A DNA stretch of 64,000 nucleotides from an uncultured Lachnospiraceae bacterium (GTDB lineage: Bacteria; Bacillota; Clostridia; Lachnospirales; Lachnospiraceae), in NCBI GenBank assembly GCA_910577115.1, contig CAJTMC010000021.1, forward strand, positions 1 to 64,000, read 5' to 3'. Position numbers and translations under genes: made by a program. Under the pieces are notes generated by a model. That model saw only the letters and a program-made list of their open reading frames with translations. It did not search any database and was not told where the DNA came from. Every line of letters begins with the position of its first letter. Positions within the stretch are counted from its first letter, which is position 1. Positions 34,996 through 44,976 of this stretch are shown here, piece by piece.

Positions 34996-35232
34996 TATTT
35001 TTTCAGAATTTTTGTAAATTTTTTATGTATAATCTGATATTTTAACGACATTCACATAATATACACGCAATTGAGAGCCTTTTCCCTACTTTATTAGCAT
35101 ATCTCCCTGCATATTTATATACATAATAATACAGGAGCTTTTAAGCACTCCTGCATCTTTATCTTATGTTGCTTTTTTATGTTTTACTGCCTCCGGTTAC
35201 TTTCTTTGGAAACACGATCAAGAATCAATTAC
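34996..35232. other. AT-rich gap between flagellins 3 and 2 with one hairpin
   Basis: No gene is supported here. A hairpin CAGGAG/CTCCTG (35132-35137 with 35148-35153) may be a second terminator of flagellin 3. The rest is AT-rich. Confidence 0.5.
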
Positions 35233-35264
35233 AAAATGCAGAGGCATTTTGATACCTCTGCATT
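35233..35264 (-). terminator. Terminator of flagellin 3
   Basis: A perfect 10-bp stem (35235-35244 with 35255-35264) with a 10-base loop is followed by TTGTAATT on the minus strand, 40 bases after the flagellin 3 stop. Confidence 0.7.
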
Positions 35265-35303
35265 CCTAATTCTTATTGTTTTATTCCATAAATTATCTTA
35301 TCC

Positions 35304-36815
35304 TTAGCCAAGCAGAGAAAGGACACCCTGATTTGCCTGATTCGCCTGTGCAAGCATTGACTGCCCCGCCTGCATAAGCACGTTGTTATTTGTATAAGAT
35401 ACCATTTCTTCTGCCATATCCGTATCACGAATGGTTGACTCTGCTGATGTCGTGTTTTCAACGACATTATCCAAATTCTTAACAGCATGCTCCAAACGGT
35501 TCTGAACTGCACCAAGAAGGGAACGCTGTGTTGAGATCTGCTTTATCGCGGCAGCTACCACATCGATCGCGTTGGTTGCATTCGCACCCGTCTCGTCAAC
35601 AATTCCAATGTTCTTGCTGTGAAGCTTATCAATACCCATTCCTGCTGCTGTCAAACTGTTAATGGAAGTTGCAATCTTGTTTTCTCTGTCCGAATCAGCG
35701 CCTACATGAAGGTCGAATTCAAGATCATTTGCAACCTTTGTTACAATCTGTTTTACAAGCTTTCCGATCGCTACTGTTGTTGTAATCGCATCATCAACTC
35801 TCGCCTGACCTGTAGTAAACAGCCCGCCTGTATAGTTACCTTGTTCATCAAAGAAATCATTAAGTCTTATGGGTGATACTTCCTGCCCATCCGCATCATA
35901 GAGTACGTTTGGTGATTCATCTACTTGGATGAAGCTTGCAACAGAAACAGTTGTATTTTTAGCATCAGTCAGTATACGATACTCCTCTTTTACCTTATTT
36001 GCATCATCACAATAGTGAACCATATTTGTACCTTTCGGCAGGCGCGTTATCATCTTAGTTTCTGTATTATATGCAAACAATGTTGTTGTTGACACCATAT
36101 TTGCGTTAATATTACCATTTGTTCCTACACTCACCATCACAGTATACGAGGTCGTGTTAACCTTTGCATCTTTATCAAGATATGCTGTGATATCTCCGTT
36201 CTTACCAACCGCATCTGCCGCAAGAGGCTGATTCTGCGCAGCAGTTGCAATTGATGCACTTACTACATACAGATTGTTTTCGCCAATATAATTATACTTA
36301 TACTCAGGCTGTGTTATCCCTGCTTTTCCCGATGTATTAACGGTCTTATCAATCACATAATCCGTAATATACGTATCATGTGTACCATTATTCTCTTTAT
36401 CACCCTTAAGGAGATAAATCTCATTAAACTTCGTTGTCTCTGCTACGCGGTCAATTTCTGTGACAAGCTGGTCAATCTCGTCCTGAATATATTGACGGTC
36501 TGTCTGTGAGTTCGTACCGTTTGCCGCCTGCACGCAAAGCTCATTCATTCTCTGAAGCATGTCCTGAACTTCTGCCATAGCGCCCTCTGCCGTCTGCACA
36601 CAGGAAATACCGTCCTCTGCGTTTGTAGAAGCCTGTGTAAGACCACGGATCTGCTTTCTCATCTTCTCGGAAATCGCAAGACCTGCCGCATTGTCTGCCG
36701 CACGATTAATCTGATAACCACTGGAAAGCTTCTCTGTTGCAGTTGCATTTGCCCTCGCATTAATGCCGAGCATTCTGTTTGCATTCATCGCCTGTAAATT
36801 GTGTTGTACTACCAT
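35304..36815 (-). CDS. fliC: Flagellin 3
   Basis: This is a filament subunit of 503 residues starting MVVQHNLQAMNANRMLG at 36815. An ATG two codons earlier is too close to the AAGGAGG site and is rejected. It is closely similar to flagellin 2 in D0/D1 and in parts of the middle (both have the phrases TKFNE-YLLKGD, YKYNYIGE and FDEQGNYTGGLF or FDENGNYKGGLF), so they are recent paralogues, while flagellin 1 is more distant. It has its own sigma-28-like promoter with a weaker -35 and a terminator. Its leader has no strong GGA-loop hairpin. Confidence 0.97.
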   Translation of the reverse strand: MVVQHNLQAMNANRMLGINARANATATEKLSSGYQINRAADNAAGLAISEKMRKQIRGLTQASTNAEDGISCVQTAEGAMAEVQDMLQRMNELCVQAANGTNSQTDRQYIQDEIDQLVTEIDRVAETTKFNEIYLLKGDKENNGTHDTYITDYVIDKTVNTSGKAGITQPEYKYNYIGENNLYVVSASIATAAQNQPLAADAVGKNGDITAYLDKDAKVNTTSYTVMVSVGTNGNINANMVSTTTLFAYNTETKMITRLPKGTNMVHYCDDANKVKEEYRILTDAKNTTVSVASFIQVDESPNVLYDADGQEVSPIRLNDFFDEQGNYTGGLFTTGQARVDDAITTTVAIGKLVKQIVTKVANDLEFDLHVGADSDRENKIATSINSLTAAGMGIDKLHSKNIGIVDETGANATNAIDVVAAAIKQISTQRSLLGAVQNRLEHAVKNLDNVVENTTSAESTIRDTDMAEEMVSYTNNNVLMQAGQSMLAQANQANQGVLSLLG

Positions 36816-36925
36816 AATCATTTTCCTCCTTGACTTTAAAAGATATCATGCAGAATCCCTTCCGCCAAGCAACCCTTAAAATAGATATACTCCCTAATTT
36901 TAATGTAAATCCATTTACGATAATT

Positions 36926-36952
36926 ATATCGGCATGAATGCCTCAAAATTAA
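36926..36952 (-). promoter_or_regulatory. Sigma-28-like promoter of flagellin 3
   Basis: The -10 CCGATAT (36926-36932) is perfect on the minus strand, but the -35 position has TTAA at 16 bases or TAAT at 15 bases, not TAAA. The leader is about 105 bases. Confidence 0.6.
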
Positions 36953-37175
36953 CGATTTTACATATATTTTTTAAATAATTAGTTTAAATAAATGAATTTC
37001 CGCCCTATTTTCAAAAATATTATGTAATTTCATTATGCTTGTGGATTGAACTTCTTAATTTTACTAAATTATATTATATTTTTCTTTAATTTGCAATATT
37101 TTCTGTAAACTTTGTTAATTGCATACACATTTTTGGTGGATTCTTATGTAAATTTATATAAATATTGAATGCAAA
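36953..37175. other. AT-rich gap upstream of flagellin 3
   Basis: This very AT-rich stretch between the flagellin 3 promoter and the terminator of the flgM operon holds nothing I can recognise. Confidence 0.5.
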
Positions 37176-37205
37176 AAAGGAACAGTAACGATATACTGCT
37201 CCTTT
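37176..37205 (-). terminator. Terminator of the flgM-fliS operon
   Basis: A 12-bp stem (37176-37187 with 37194-37205, one G-T pair) and 6-base loop are followed by TTTTTT on the minus strand, directly after the last gene of the operon. Confidence 0.9.
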
Positions 37206-37221
37206 AACCTTTTAAATTTAC

Positions 37222-37698
37222 TCATTTTTTTCTGTCCATGAGCTGCGGATCCACATTGTTAATCTTGCTCATTGACTTATAATACTTCGTCGCTGCCTCG
37301 CTGCTGACCTTCATACTTCTGATTTCCTTGCGCTTTGAGGCTATAGCGGACTTCATTGCCTGCTTTCCTCGCTGCTCCTGCGCTTCCACCGCCATGCCCT
37401 TGTCTACCGCCATACGTATCAAATCCTGCATTCTTTGCACTTTTTCGGCATATGCCTTCGGGTTTGCCTGCACTTCATCACGCACGCGCTCATAAGTGCT
37501 TGTAAAACCGTCGTCAAGTCTGTCCAGTTCATCAATCAGCGCCCCCTTTTCATCCATCGACTTATCATATTTTTCCATATCAAATGGCTGCTCCAGCGCA
37601 ATTGCAATCTGACGTTTATCCAACGCAAGTACCTGATCCAATACGTCAATTTTCTTTTCGAGACTTTCAATCATGATTTGTAAATAGTCTTCCGTCAT
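37222..37698 (-). CDS. FlgN/FliT-like small flagellar protein
   Basis: The 158-residue protein is helical, with no signal or membrane helix. It has long heptad-like helices (IMIESLEKKIDVLDQVLALDKRQIAIAL) and a basic C-terminus. Its place right after fliS (14 bases) and as the last gene of the late flagellar operon matches FliT-type export chaperones. The ATG at 37698 is preferred over a TTG two codons upstream due to AAAGGG spacing. The sequence is not close enough to call FliT by eye. Confidence 0.65.
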   Translation of the reverse strand: MTEDYLQIMIESLEKKIDVLDQVLALDKRQIAIALEQPFDMEKYDKSMDEKGALIDELDRLDDGFTSTYERVRDEVQANPKAYAEKVQRMQDLIRMAVDKGMAVEAQEQRGKQAMKSAIASKRKEIRSMKVSSEAATKYYKSMSKINNVDPQLMDRKK

Positions 37699-37711
37699 AT
37701 CCAATCCCTTT

Positions 37712-38191
37712 CTAAGCTCCTGAAACTCTTGCAGCAGATCCCGCTGACGTGGTATATCCTGCTTTGTTTCCCTGTCCGCCTGCCACTCTTGCCTGTGCCG
37801 CAGGGTTTGACTTGTCGGAAGCGACTTTCTTCATGACTTCCTTCCAGTTATCTCTCATCGAACGGATGTGCTTTAGCACTTCCTCCATAATTTCAGGATC
37901 CTTCGCAATATTGCACTCATGGCATCTGCGGAGAAGGTATACATAAATCTTCTCAAATTCTTCCCATATCGGATATTTTTTATCCAATGTATCCCTGAAA
38001 TTCTGTATAATATTTTCTACCCTTACAATATTCTCGTGTGCCTTTGCCGGATTTTTATTTTCCATCGCTATAATTGCAATATTTCCAAATTTTATAGCCC
38101 CCTCATATAGCATAAGCGTAAGTTCTGCCGGAGAGGCGGTCATAATTCTGGCATTTTGGTACTGTTGTGCATATCCGTCTTGTTTCAGCAT
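37712..38191 (-). CDS. fliS: Flagellar export chaperone FliS
   Basis: FliS binds flagellin C-termini to prevent early polymerisation; in B. subtilis it works with FliW and CsrA. The 159-residue protein has the four-helix family core with YQNARIMTASPAELTLMLYE near the start and helices to about residue 130. A Gly/Ala/Ser tail of about 30 residues is extra to the family. It follows fliD by about 50 bases. Confidence 0.93.
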   Translation of the reverse strand: MLKQDGYAQQYQNARIMTASPAELTLMLYEGAIKFGNIAIIAMENKNPAKAHENIVRVENIIQNFRDTLDKKYPIWEEFEKIYVYLLRRCHECNIAKDPEIMEEVLKHIRSMRDNWKEVMKKVASDKSNPAAQARVAGGQGNKAGYTTSAGSAARVSGA

Positions 38192-38240
38192 TCGCTAATC
38201 CCTCTTTCTTTATATTCACCCTATCTGTATTATTTGTCCC

Positions 38241-39941
38241 TTAGTTTCCAAGCATGCTTGACACAACGCTTTGGTTTGACTGCAGTTTTGAAAGTGCGGT
38301 CTCCATCTTAGAGAATTTGTCGTACCATCTATCTTCATAATCGCTGAGTTTCTGCTCGGCTTCCTTAATCTTCTTGGTATAATTGTCATAGTCTTTCTGC
38401 AGCTGCTTGTCATTGTATACCTTGTAGATACTGCTGTAATCCGAGGTTTCGCTCATTGTCTTGTCAAGCGCACTGTACAGATTCTTGCACAGTCCCGCAA
38501 AAAAGTCCGCCGTTCCATCCGGATCCTCGAGCAGCGCTTTTCTGAGCATATCTTCTTCGCCCGAAACGTTGTCGTCATCCGGATCGCCGTCAATGTAATA
38601 CGCGTGGTGCTCATTATCCTTTGCCTTGAAGTATCCCAGCGTCTTAATTCCGTAATTGGCAAGATACGTGGTCTTTCCGTTTACCGAAACGCCGCCCATC
38701 ATCGCGTTTGTGAGCGAGCTCATGACAGAGCTGAGCTGTGAGTCTTTTCTCAGCAGAGAACCCTTGATGGTGTTCTCCCAAGTCTCAACCTCCTCGTCCG
38801 TCATCGATTCCTTATCCTCCGCCGAAAGCATTGAGTACTTCCTTGCGGAATCAGCATTGTAAAGCTTATCCATCTGGTTAATCAGGTCGTTGTACTCTGT
38901 GAGGAAATCCTTAATGGTATTGTAGATACCGTCAATATCGGTGGTCGTGTTGATTACAATTTCCTCGTCGTCTGCGGTCTTTGCCATTGCGGTGATTGTC
39001 AGGCCGTTGATGTTAAACGTATTTGACGATGACGTAAATTCAGATCCGTTTAATTCAATTGTGGCATCATGTCCGTTGATTTTTGAAGCCGTACCGGTAG
39101 TGCCATCTGCATATGTAAACGATGAATTTGTATCAAGACCTAACAGCGCAAGCGCATTCCCCATCGGCGCACCGTCAGAGTTCGTGGCAGGAAGATTTTC
39201 AATAGTAAAGTCATTTTCCGCGCCTGTCTCTTTCGCACTTATGAAAAATCTCTGATACGTTTCGTCAAAGCTTGCATTGAGGCCTGCTTTCTTAAGCTCT
39301 CCGACAAAATCATTGATGGTCATTTCCTTGGTAAACTTTATCACCGTCTCCACCTTTGCTTTTTCGCCGCCTTTTGCAGTTTCGAGTCTGAGCAGACCAT
39401 TGCTTTCTTTATCAAGATCTTCCTGTGTCGCCTTAATTTTATTACCGTTCGCATCTGTCTTATATTTATCGCCCTCTGCAAGCGCCTGTGTCGTTGTAAC
39501 CTTTATTCTCTGACCTGCAACGTCATCATTGGGATTATTTTGATCAATAATACCATTTATGCTATTTGAAGAGGTATATTTGATTGTTGAGTTCAGCTTG
39601 GCTCCTGTCAGATATCCCTGCTTTGCAACCTCTTTTATCTTTAAGGTCTGTTCACCGTTTACCGCACCGCCGCCTGCCGTAACCGTCGCTTTTGTAGCGT
39701 CGGAAATTGTCGTTTTCTGCTTCTTAAACGCACTGCTTAAACGCAATTTAGAAAGTGTACCACTGTAAAGACTGTAAATTTTTGCATTCAAATCCTGCCA
39801 TGCAGTCTGTTTCCACCCCAGTTTCTTCTGCTCATTCTTCAGATCATCAACCTTTTTCTGCTTAACAGATACAAGCTGCTGCACAATGCTCTCCGTATCC
39901 ATTCCCGAATACATACCTGTTATTCTCATTCTATCTGACAT
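38241..39941 (-). CDS. fliD: Flagellar filament cap protein FliD
   Basis: FliD caps the growing filament tip. The 566-residue protein begins MSDRMRITGMYSGMDTESIV, with the conserved glycine and DTES segment, followed by the FliD_N domain with a coiled-coil (LKNEQKKLGWKQTAWQDLNA). A variable central part covers about 90-350, and the FliD_C domain (TIKDFLTEYNDLINQMDKLY, then late LSDYEDRWYDKFSKMETALS) follows. The length is larger than that of B. subtilis. It follows flaG. Confidence 0.96.
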   Translation of the reverse strand: MSDRMRITGMYSGMDTESIVQQLVSVKQKKVDDLKNEQKKLGWKQTAWQDLNAKIYSLYSGTLSKLRLSSAFKKQKTTISDATKATVTAGGGAVNGEQTLKIKEVAKQGYLTGAKLNSTIKYTSSNSINGIIDQNNPNDDVAGQRIKVTTTQALAEGDKYKTDANGNKIKATQEDLDKESNGLLRLETAKGGEKAKVETVIKFTKEMTINDFVGELKKAGLNASFDETYQRFFISAKETGAENDFTIENLPATNSDGAPMGNALALLGLDTNSSFTYADGTTGTASKINGHDATIELNGSEFTSSSNTFNINGLTITAMAKTADDEEIVINTTTDIDGIYNTIKDFLTEYNDLINQMDKLYNADSARKYSMLSAEDKESMTDEEVETWENTIKGSLLRKDSQLSSVMSSLTNAMMGGVSVNGKTTYLANYGIKTLGYFKAKDNEHHAYYIDGDPDDDNVSGEEDMLRKALLEDPDGTADFFAGLCKNLYSALDKTMSETSDYSSIYKVYNDKQLQKDYDNYTKKIKEAEQKLSDYEDRWYDKFSKMETALSKLQSNQSVVSSMLGN

Positions 39942-40006
39942 AATTCAATCCCAATCCTTTCTTTTTGATTTGTTTTATAATTTCTTTTCATTACAGATTC
40001 CTATAT

Positions 40007-40462
40007 TTAGAGTTTCTCATCCATGAGCACACCTGCCAGCTCCATGCACTTCGCAATCATGTCAAGTGTCTTCTCGGGCGGAAATTCTTTGATGACTTCC
40101 TTTGTCTCCCTGTCGATCAGTTTGATTGTCACACGCTCCGTTTTTTCGTGAATTCCAAACTTCACCTCTGAATTCGGTAGCTGTGCATTCATTTTACTGA
40201 TTGCCTTCTTGATCTTCTCATTTTCGGCAGATTTCTTTTCCTCCGCGGAGCGGACATCATTTGCATTTGTTTTATTTGCCTTATAGTTTTGTTTTAACCC
40301 TTCCTGTACCTGTGTGTTTTCTCCATCCGTGGTCTCCACACGCACACTATTGTCCGCAGCTGTCTGTGTTACAGGTTTTGCTGCGGCTACTGGTTTTGTT
40401 GTGCTCACCGGCGCTGCTACAGGCGCATTCACCGCCGCATTGTTCATGGTTTCTATATACAT
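40007..40462 (-). CDS. flaG: FlaG family flagellar protein
   Basis: The 151-residue protein has an Ala/Val/Pro-rich low-complexity first third, then the FlaG domain (NEKIKKAISKMNAQLPNSEV, followed by VTIKLIDRETKEVIKEFPPE). FlaG affects filament length and lies before fliD in many bacteria. The ATG at 40462 is chosen because GGAGG lies eight bases before it; an upstream ATG overlaps that site. Confidence 0.9.
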   Translation of the reverse strand: MYIETMNNAAVNAPVAAPVSTTKPVAAAKPVTQTAADNSVRVETTDGENTQVQEGLKQNYKANKTNANDVRSAEEKKSAENEKIKKAISKMNAQLPNSEVKFGIHEKTERVTIKLIDRETKEVIKEFPPEKTLDMIAKCMELAGVLMDEKL

Positions 40463-40606
40463 GCTTTTCACCTCCATGTTTCTTTTCGCATATGCATATT
40501 TCTATAAGTCCAGTTATAGTGTATATCGGTTATAAAACAAAAAATGTTTATAGCTCCTATAAACATTTTCTGTAATATTTTGTAGTCATTTTGTGCTGTT
40601 TGTGCG

Positions 40607-40825
40607 TTAAAACAGATTTGCAAGCTGCTCTACTGATGCCGTATTATTTGCAGCCTCTTTATTTGCCTCCTGTATCTGCAGATATACTTCTTTACGGTAT
40701 ACAGGTACCTGCTTGGGAGCAGAAATACCAATCTTTACCTGCTCTCCCTTTATGTCGAGCACCGTTATCTCTATGTCGTTGTTAATCATTAATGCCTCGC
40801 CCTTTTTTCTTGATAGTGCCAACAT
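40607..40825 (-). CDS. csrA: Carbon storage/translational regulator CsrA
   Basis: CsrA is an RNA-binding dimer that blocks ribosome access at GGA motifs; in B. subtilis it represses flagellin (hag) translation. The 72-residue protein starts MLALSRKKGEALMINNDIEI and includes the RNA-binding residues at R6, V40-type positions and the phrase IGISAPKQVPVYRKEVY. The start is one base after the fliW stop, so the two genes are coupled. Likely targets are the flagellin leaders with GGA-loop hairpins in this window. Confidence 0.96.
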   Translation of the reverse strand: MLALSRKKGEALMINNDIEITVLDIKGEQVKIGISAPKQVPVYRKEVYLQIQEANKEAANNTASVEQLANLF

Positions 40826-40826
40826 A

Positions 40827-41291
40827 TTATTCACCTGCCTTCTTCGCCTTGATCTTATCATAGATCGCGTATTTGATGCTGTATGTATCATCATCACTTA
40901 TGAGCTGTACTGCCTTGCGCTCTTCTACATTTACAATAATCGGCGCCCTCAGGTTCACCGTTGTCTGCGTAATCTCTTTGGGAACGGTCACTGTCACCAG
41001 CATCATCAGATTTTCAGGATCAAGATTCCCCCCCAGCGGCTTTAACAGATCTTTGTCAAACATCGGCGTATACTCATCTATTACGAGACTGGGATCCATG
41101 ACGGGCATTGCAAAATTAGGCTCATCAAGGGACTGCAGCCATTTAATGTTGGATTCCACACCCTTATCAATATTAAAAATCAGGGTAAACTCCTTAAGGT
41201 CGGGAAATCCTAATATCCCATGTTCAAAACGGATAATTTTGTCATCCGCTATGGCAATCTTTCCAAATGCATTCGTATTTACTTCTACCAT
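40827..41291 (-). CDS. fliW: Flagellar assembly factor FliW
   Basis: FliW binds flagellin or CsrA alternately, thereby linking flagellin level to its translation. The 154-residue protein begins MVEVNTNAFGKIAIADDKII and contains IIRFEHGILGFPDLKEFTLI and later ENLMMLVTVTVPKEIT, typical of the family. It follows flgL by 36 bases and overlaps the csrA control region. The flgL-fliW-csrA order is common in Clostridia and spirochaetes. Confidence 0.95.
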   Translation of the reverse strand: MVEVNTNAFGKIAIADDKIIRFEHGILGFPDLKEFTLIFNIDKGVESNIKWLQSLDEPNFAMPVMDPSLVIDEYTPMFDKDLLKPLGGNLDPENLMMLVTVTVPKEITQTTVNLRAPIIVNVEERKAVQLISDDDTYSIKYAIYDKIKAKKAGE

Positions 41292-41327
41292 ATTATTCTC
41301 TCCATTTCAGTCACTATTCTATGTCAT

Positions 41328-43037
41328 TTACCTGATATAATCAAGCAGTGAAGTCTGCATTACATAGCTGATTGACGAAAGCGCTGACTCATAAGTCATC
41401 TTGATGCTTCCAAGCTGAACAGTAAGCTCTGCATAGTCCGCATCCTCATTGTCACTGACAAGCTCTTTGTAGTTTGTCTGCTGTGTGCTCAAACGATTCT
41501 GAATCAGTTCCAGACGGCTGCCTCTTGTACCGCAGTTTGTACTTGCAACATTTACCTGCTCATGATATCCTTTGAATACTGTCTGAAGCTCTTTTAAGCG
41601 GTTTGTTACCTTATCTTCCATATAGGTCTGCGCTTTTTCAAGCGCTGCCTTCTGTGTCTCAAGGCGCTTTAAGTCATCACCATCGTATTTTCCGGAATCT
41701 ATCAGTTCCTTAACTTTATTGAGATTCTCAATCAATACTCCCTGCTCGTCTATCATCTTCTGCACTTCATTGACATCTCTTCCAACGCCATGTGTGAAGA
41801 GTTCATCTGCTGTGGTATTTACACGGATTGTCTGATTGTTTCCAATGTCATACTCAATAATCTGCTTTCCGCTCGCCGTCGGATCCATGAGAAAATTCTC
41901 ATTATACTCCAACCAGCGATCCTGCGTTTCATGCTTGCGCTGTGTGTAAAAATAATGCACAGGATCCAGATCATTTTTCTGCCAGTTTGTTTTTTCATAG
42001 CTCATGCGAATTTCGGTGTCGGATGAAAGCTCCGCCACTGTCTGTTTTACATTCGCGCCAAGAAGGATCTCACCTGTGTCCGCAATATATACGACTGCAT
42101 TCGGGTCTTTTACCACTGTCATGTATGCTTCCTCTGTACCGCTTGCAAAAAACTGGATATCCTGCGAAACCTTGGTGACTCCATCCGCGGCATACACCGG
42201 GTTGATGCTAAATATTGTCGTGCCGACGGCACTGCCGAAATCCCCGAATTCAAAGCTCACATTGGGCTCATAAATTGTGTTGCCGTTCGCGTCTTTGTTA
42301 GTAATCATTACGGGCTTTCCATCGGGGCCTAACACAGGCATTCCTGTAGCATCCAACTGCGGAACCTTCTGCTCTTTTACCTCGTCAACCTTGTTATATG
42401 CAAGCCGAAAACGGTAAATCTCATTCGTAGTTATGTCATACTCGCTGGTATCCATATTCGGTGCATTAAAGTTTCCTTCATTAATCTCCCGCAGGCATCC
42501 CGTACTCACATAAGTGATCTTATCCATGTCGAGATTTGTATGCTGCTCCGTAATTTTATAAGTTTCTTCCTTGTCTGCCGTAAATGCAAGCGGAAGATCT
42601 GTTCTGTATCCCGTAAAGAGACTTCTGCCGGCACTATCCGCATTTCCCACAGAATAGTATTCCTGTGCAAGGCTGACAAGCTGTTTGACGGTATTCAACC
42701 GATCTGAATAATTATTATACTCACTGATTGCCTGATTGATCAACACCTGCATTCCGTCATCTCCGCCGATGATATTGTTCACTGTGGCAATCGCCTTATC
42801 CGTCAAATCGAGCCAGCTTTGCGCATCTTTTGCATTCCTCTCATAATACTGGTCTATTTTATCAAGCGATGCATTTAGTTTCAACGCACGAATCGCTGTC
42901 ACCGGATCGTCGGAAGGGCGCGTAATCTTCTTTCCGGTCGCCATCTGATTGGTAAGCATCTCCTGACGCTGCTTATTGATATTCAGATTTCTAATTGATG
43001 TATTCTGCATCATTTTTGTGGTAAATCGTACTGCCAT
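41328..43037 (-). CDS. flgL: Flagellar hook-filament junction protein FlgL
   Basis: The 569-residue protein has flagellin-like ends: the N-terminus MAVRFTTKMMQNTSIRNLNI and the helical region with TRPSDDPVTAIRALKL, and a C-terminal segment (RLELIQNRLSTQQTNYKELV) typical of HAP3. The middle is a long insert of about 300 residues with no known domain, so the protein is longer than the usual 300-aa FlgL. A GGAG site precedes the ATG. It is placed after two flgK genes. Confidence 0.93.
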   Translation of the reverse strand: MAVRFTTKMMQNTSIRNLNINKQRQEMLTNQMATGKKITRPSDDPVTAIRALKLNASLDKIDQYYERNAKDAQSWLDLTDKAIATVNNIIGGDDGMQVLINQAISEYNNYSDRLNTVKQLVSLAQEYYSVGNADSAGRSLFTGYRTDLPLAFTADKEETYKITEQHTNLDMDKITYVSTGCLREINEGNFNAPNMDTSEYDITTNEIYRFRLAYNKVDEVKEQKVPQLDATGMPVLGPDGKPVMITNKDANGNTIYEPNVSFEFGDFGSAVGTTIFSINPVYAADGVTKVSQDIQFFASGTEEAYMTVVKDPNAVVYIADTGEILLGANVKQTVAELSSDTEIRMSYEKTNWQKNDLDPVHYFYTQRKHETQDRWLEYNENFLMDPTASGKQIIEYDIGNNQTIRVNTTADELFTHGVGRDVNEVQKMIDEQGVLIENLNKVKELIDSGKYDGDDLKRLETQKAALEKAQTYMEDKVTNRLKELQTVFKGYHEQVNVASTNCGTRGSRLELIQNRLSTQQTNYKELVSDNEDADYAELTVQLGSIKMTYESALSSISYVMQTSLLDYIR

Positions 43038-43069
43038 ATCGTTTTCTCCTCTAATTAAATTCTCAACTT

Positions 43070-44950
43070 CTATACTCCGGTTGCATTAATCAGTCTGTCA
43101 TAGCATTCATTTAATACAGATATCATTTTACTTGCAAGATTATACGCATTCTGGAATTTTATCATATTTGCGCCTTCTTCGTCCTCATCAACACCACTAA
43201 TCGAGTAACGATGATTCGCAATGGACTCCTTGATGTTTTCATAAATATTCTGAAAACTGTTTGCACTGGCTGCATTCAGACCGGAGTCACCCAAAAGACA
43301 TTCCAAAAATTCCCTTGCAGTACATCCTCTAAATGTCATTTTGTCCTTATTTCCTGCCAAATCAATCAGACTTTCCACGATATTATACTTCGCCGGACCT
43401 TCTGTCTCACCTGTATGGGTTGCAAACTTGCTCGGATCATTTTCAAGCTCTGTACGGACACCGAAATTTCCCGCCGTAATATTGAAATAACCTGACTGCG
43501 ACGCGGAATTGTACTCGGTCGCTCCCACTTCTACCTCCATTACATACTGTTTGCCATCTAAACTATTGTTGCCTGTGTAAAAAATATCTCCGTCCGTCAC
43601 ATTCCCGTTAATATCTGTTGCCCCCGGCACATCATATATTTTATTAAAGCTGTATGCATAATCACGCACCCACTCATTCATCTGCTCCATGTAATAAGGA
43701 ATGCCCTGATAATTTACCTTCTCGCCTATCGATGCACTCTGCGTTACCAAATCTTTCGGAATCACCACCGGATTTCTTGAATTATCCTCAGATAAATTGA
43801 ACGTGTAGTAGCAATCTCCGTTATCATCTATTTTGAAATCATAATCCGTATAATAGTAATATTCTCCTCCAAGCCTGATGCGTCCGTCTGTCAACGGAAT
43901 TGTTGACTTTGACAGACTTTTTAAATAATCATCCGTAACCTTGACCGTAACGCTCTTTTCCAAGTTATTGACTGCCGTCACCTTTCCGGTAAATGCTTCA
44001 TAGTTATTTCCGTCTCTTACCTCAAACAGTCCTTTAAGCTCGCCTCCCGTATTTTTTGCACAGACGCCCAAGTCCTCCTTTGTATCTGTCCAACGGATAT
44101 CGTAGAGTCCGTCCGTATCATTTTGATTCACTTTTTGCCATGTTTCTCTGGGCACGCATTCAAGCTGTCTGTAATTATATCCGCTCACAAGTGACTGACC
44201 GCCGCAGATTTTTACGCTGTAATCATGTAAGCCGGTAGAGTGACCGTATGAATCTAAAATTTCCGTTTCCTCGCACTCGACATCAATTATTGCAGACAAT
44301 TCGTCAATCAGCAAATCTCTTTTATCCCTAAGATCATTGGCTATGGCACGCCCGTTTACTTCAATCGTGTTAATCTGCTTATTTAAGGATGCAATCTGCT
44401 GTGACAGGCTGTTAATCTGATCCGTCTTAATCTTAATTTCATCATTGACATCGGTTTGCAGTTTTTGGAAATTATTGTAAAGAATGTTAAAATATTTACA
44501 AAGCTCTCCGGCAGAACCGATAAAATTAAGCGCGGCATTCTTCTGATCCGCCTCGGTTGCAAATGATGACATTGCTGCCATATACTCGCTAAACAGCCTC
44601 GTAAAGCCTTTTACCTCGTTTGTTCCTTCCTGATTTCTCAAATAATCTTCTATCACAGCACAATAATACTGTTTCTTGTCTGCTTCGCCGAGTTTTGAGC
44701 TGTTTGCCCAGTATTTCTCGTCGTAGAAAATATCGCGCACCCGCTCCGTAGCAAGGACGTCAACACCTGCGCCTACACAGCCAAATGTCTGGAAAAACTG
44801 CATAGCCTCTGATGCCGTCTGATTAACCTGCTGCCTTGAATATCCTTTTGTTTCAATATTGGCAATGTTGTTGGCGGTAGTATTCAAAGATGCGTTTGAT
44901 GCTACCAGGCCTCTATATGAAGTATTTAATCCCAAAAATGTAGATGGCAT
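43070..44950 (-). CDS. flgK: Flagellar hook-associated protein FlgK, paralogue 2
   Basis: The 626-residue protein starts MPSTFLGLNTSYRGLVASNA and has the HAP1 N-terminal motif (NNIANIETKGYSRQQVNQ), helices LNKQINTIEVNGRAIANDLR, and the typical ending with FQNAYNLASKMISVLNECYD. It follows the other FlgK gene by 26 bases. The two share only the family ends and DLRDKRDLL region; their middles are different. Two junction proteins of this type in one operon are unusual and could serve different flagellin types or hook interfaces. Confidence 0.9.
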   Translation of the reverse strand: MPSTFLGLNTSYRGLVASNASLNTTANNIANIETKGYSRQQVNQTASEAMQFFQTFGCVGAGVDVLATERVRDIFYDEKYWANSSKLGEADKKQYYCAVIEDYLRNQEGTNEVKGFTRLFSEYMAAMSSFATEADQKNAALNFIGSAGELCKYFNILYNNFQKLQTDVNDEIKIKTDQINSLSQQIASLNKQINTIEVNGRAIANDLRDKRDLLIDELSAIIDVECEETEILDSYGHSTGLHDYSVKICGGQSLVSGYNYRQLECVPRETWQKVNQNDTDGLYDIRWTDTKEDLGVCAKNTGGELKGLFEVRDGNNYEAFTGKVTAVNNLEKSVTVKVTDDYLKSLSKSTIPLTDGRIRLGGEYYYYTDYDFKIDDNGDCYYTFNLSEDNSRNPVVIPKDLVTQSASIGEKVNYQGIPYYMEQMNEWVRDYAYSFNKIYDVPGATDINGNVTDGDIFYTGNNSLDGKQYVMEVEVGATEYNSASQSGYFNITAGNFGVRTELENDPSKFATHTGETEGPAKYNIVESLIDLAGNKDKMTFRGCTAREFLECLLGDSGLNAASANSFQNIYENIKESIANHRYSISGVDEDEEGANMIKFQNAYNLASKMISVLNECYDRLINATGV

Positions 44951-44976
44951 TTATTATTCCCCTTTCGTCTTATCCA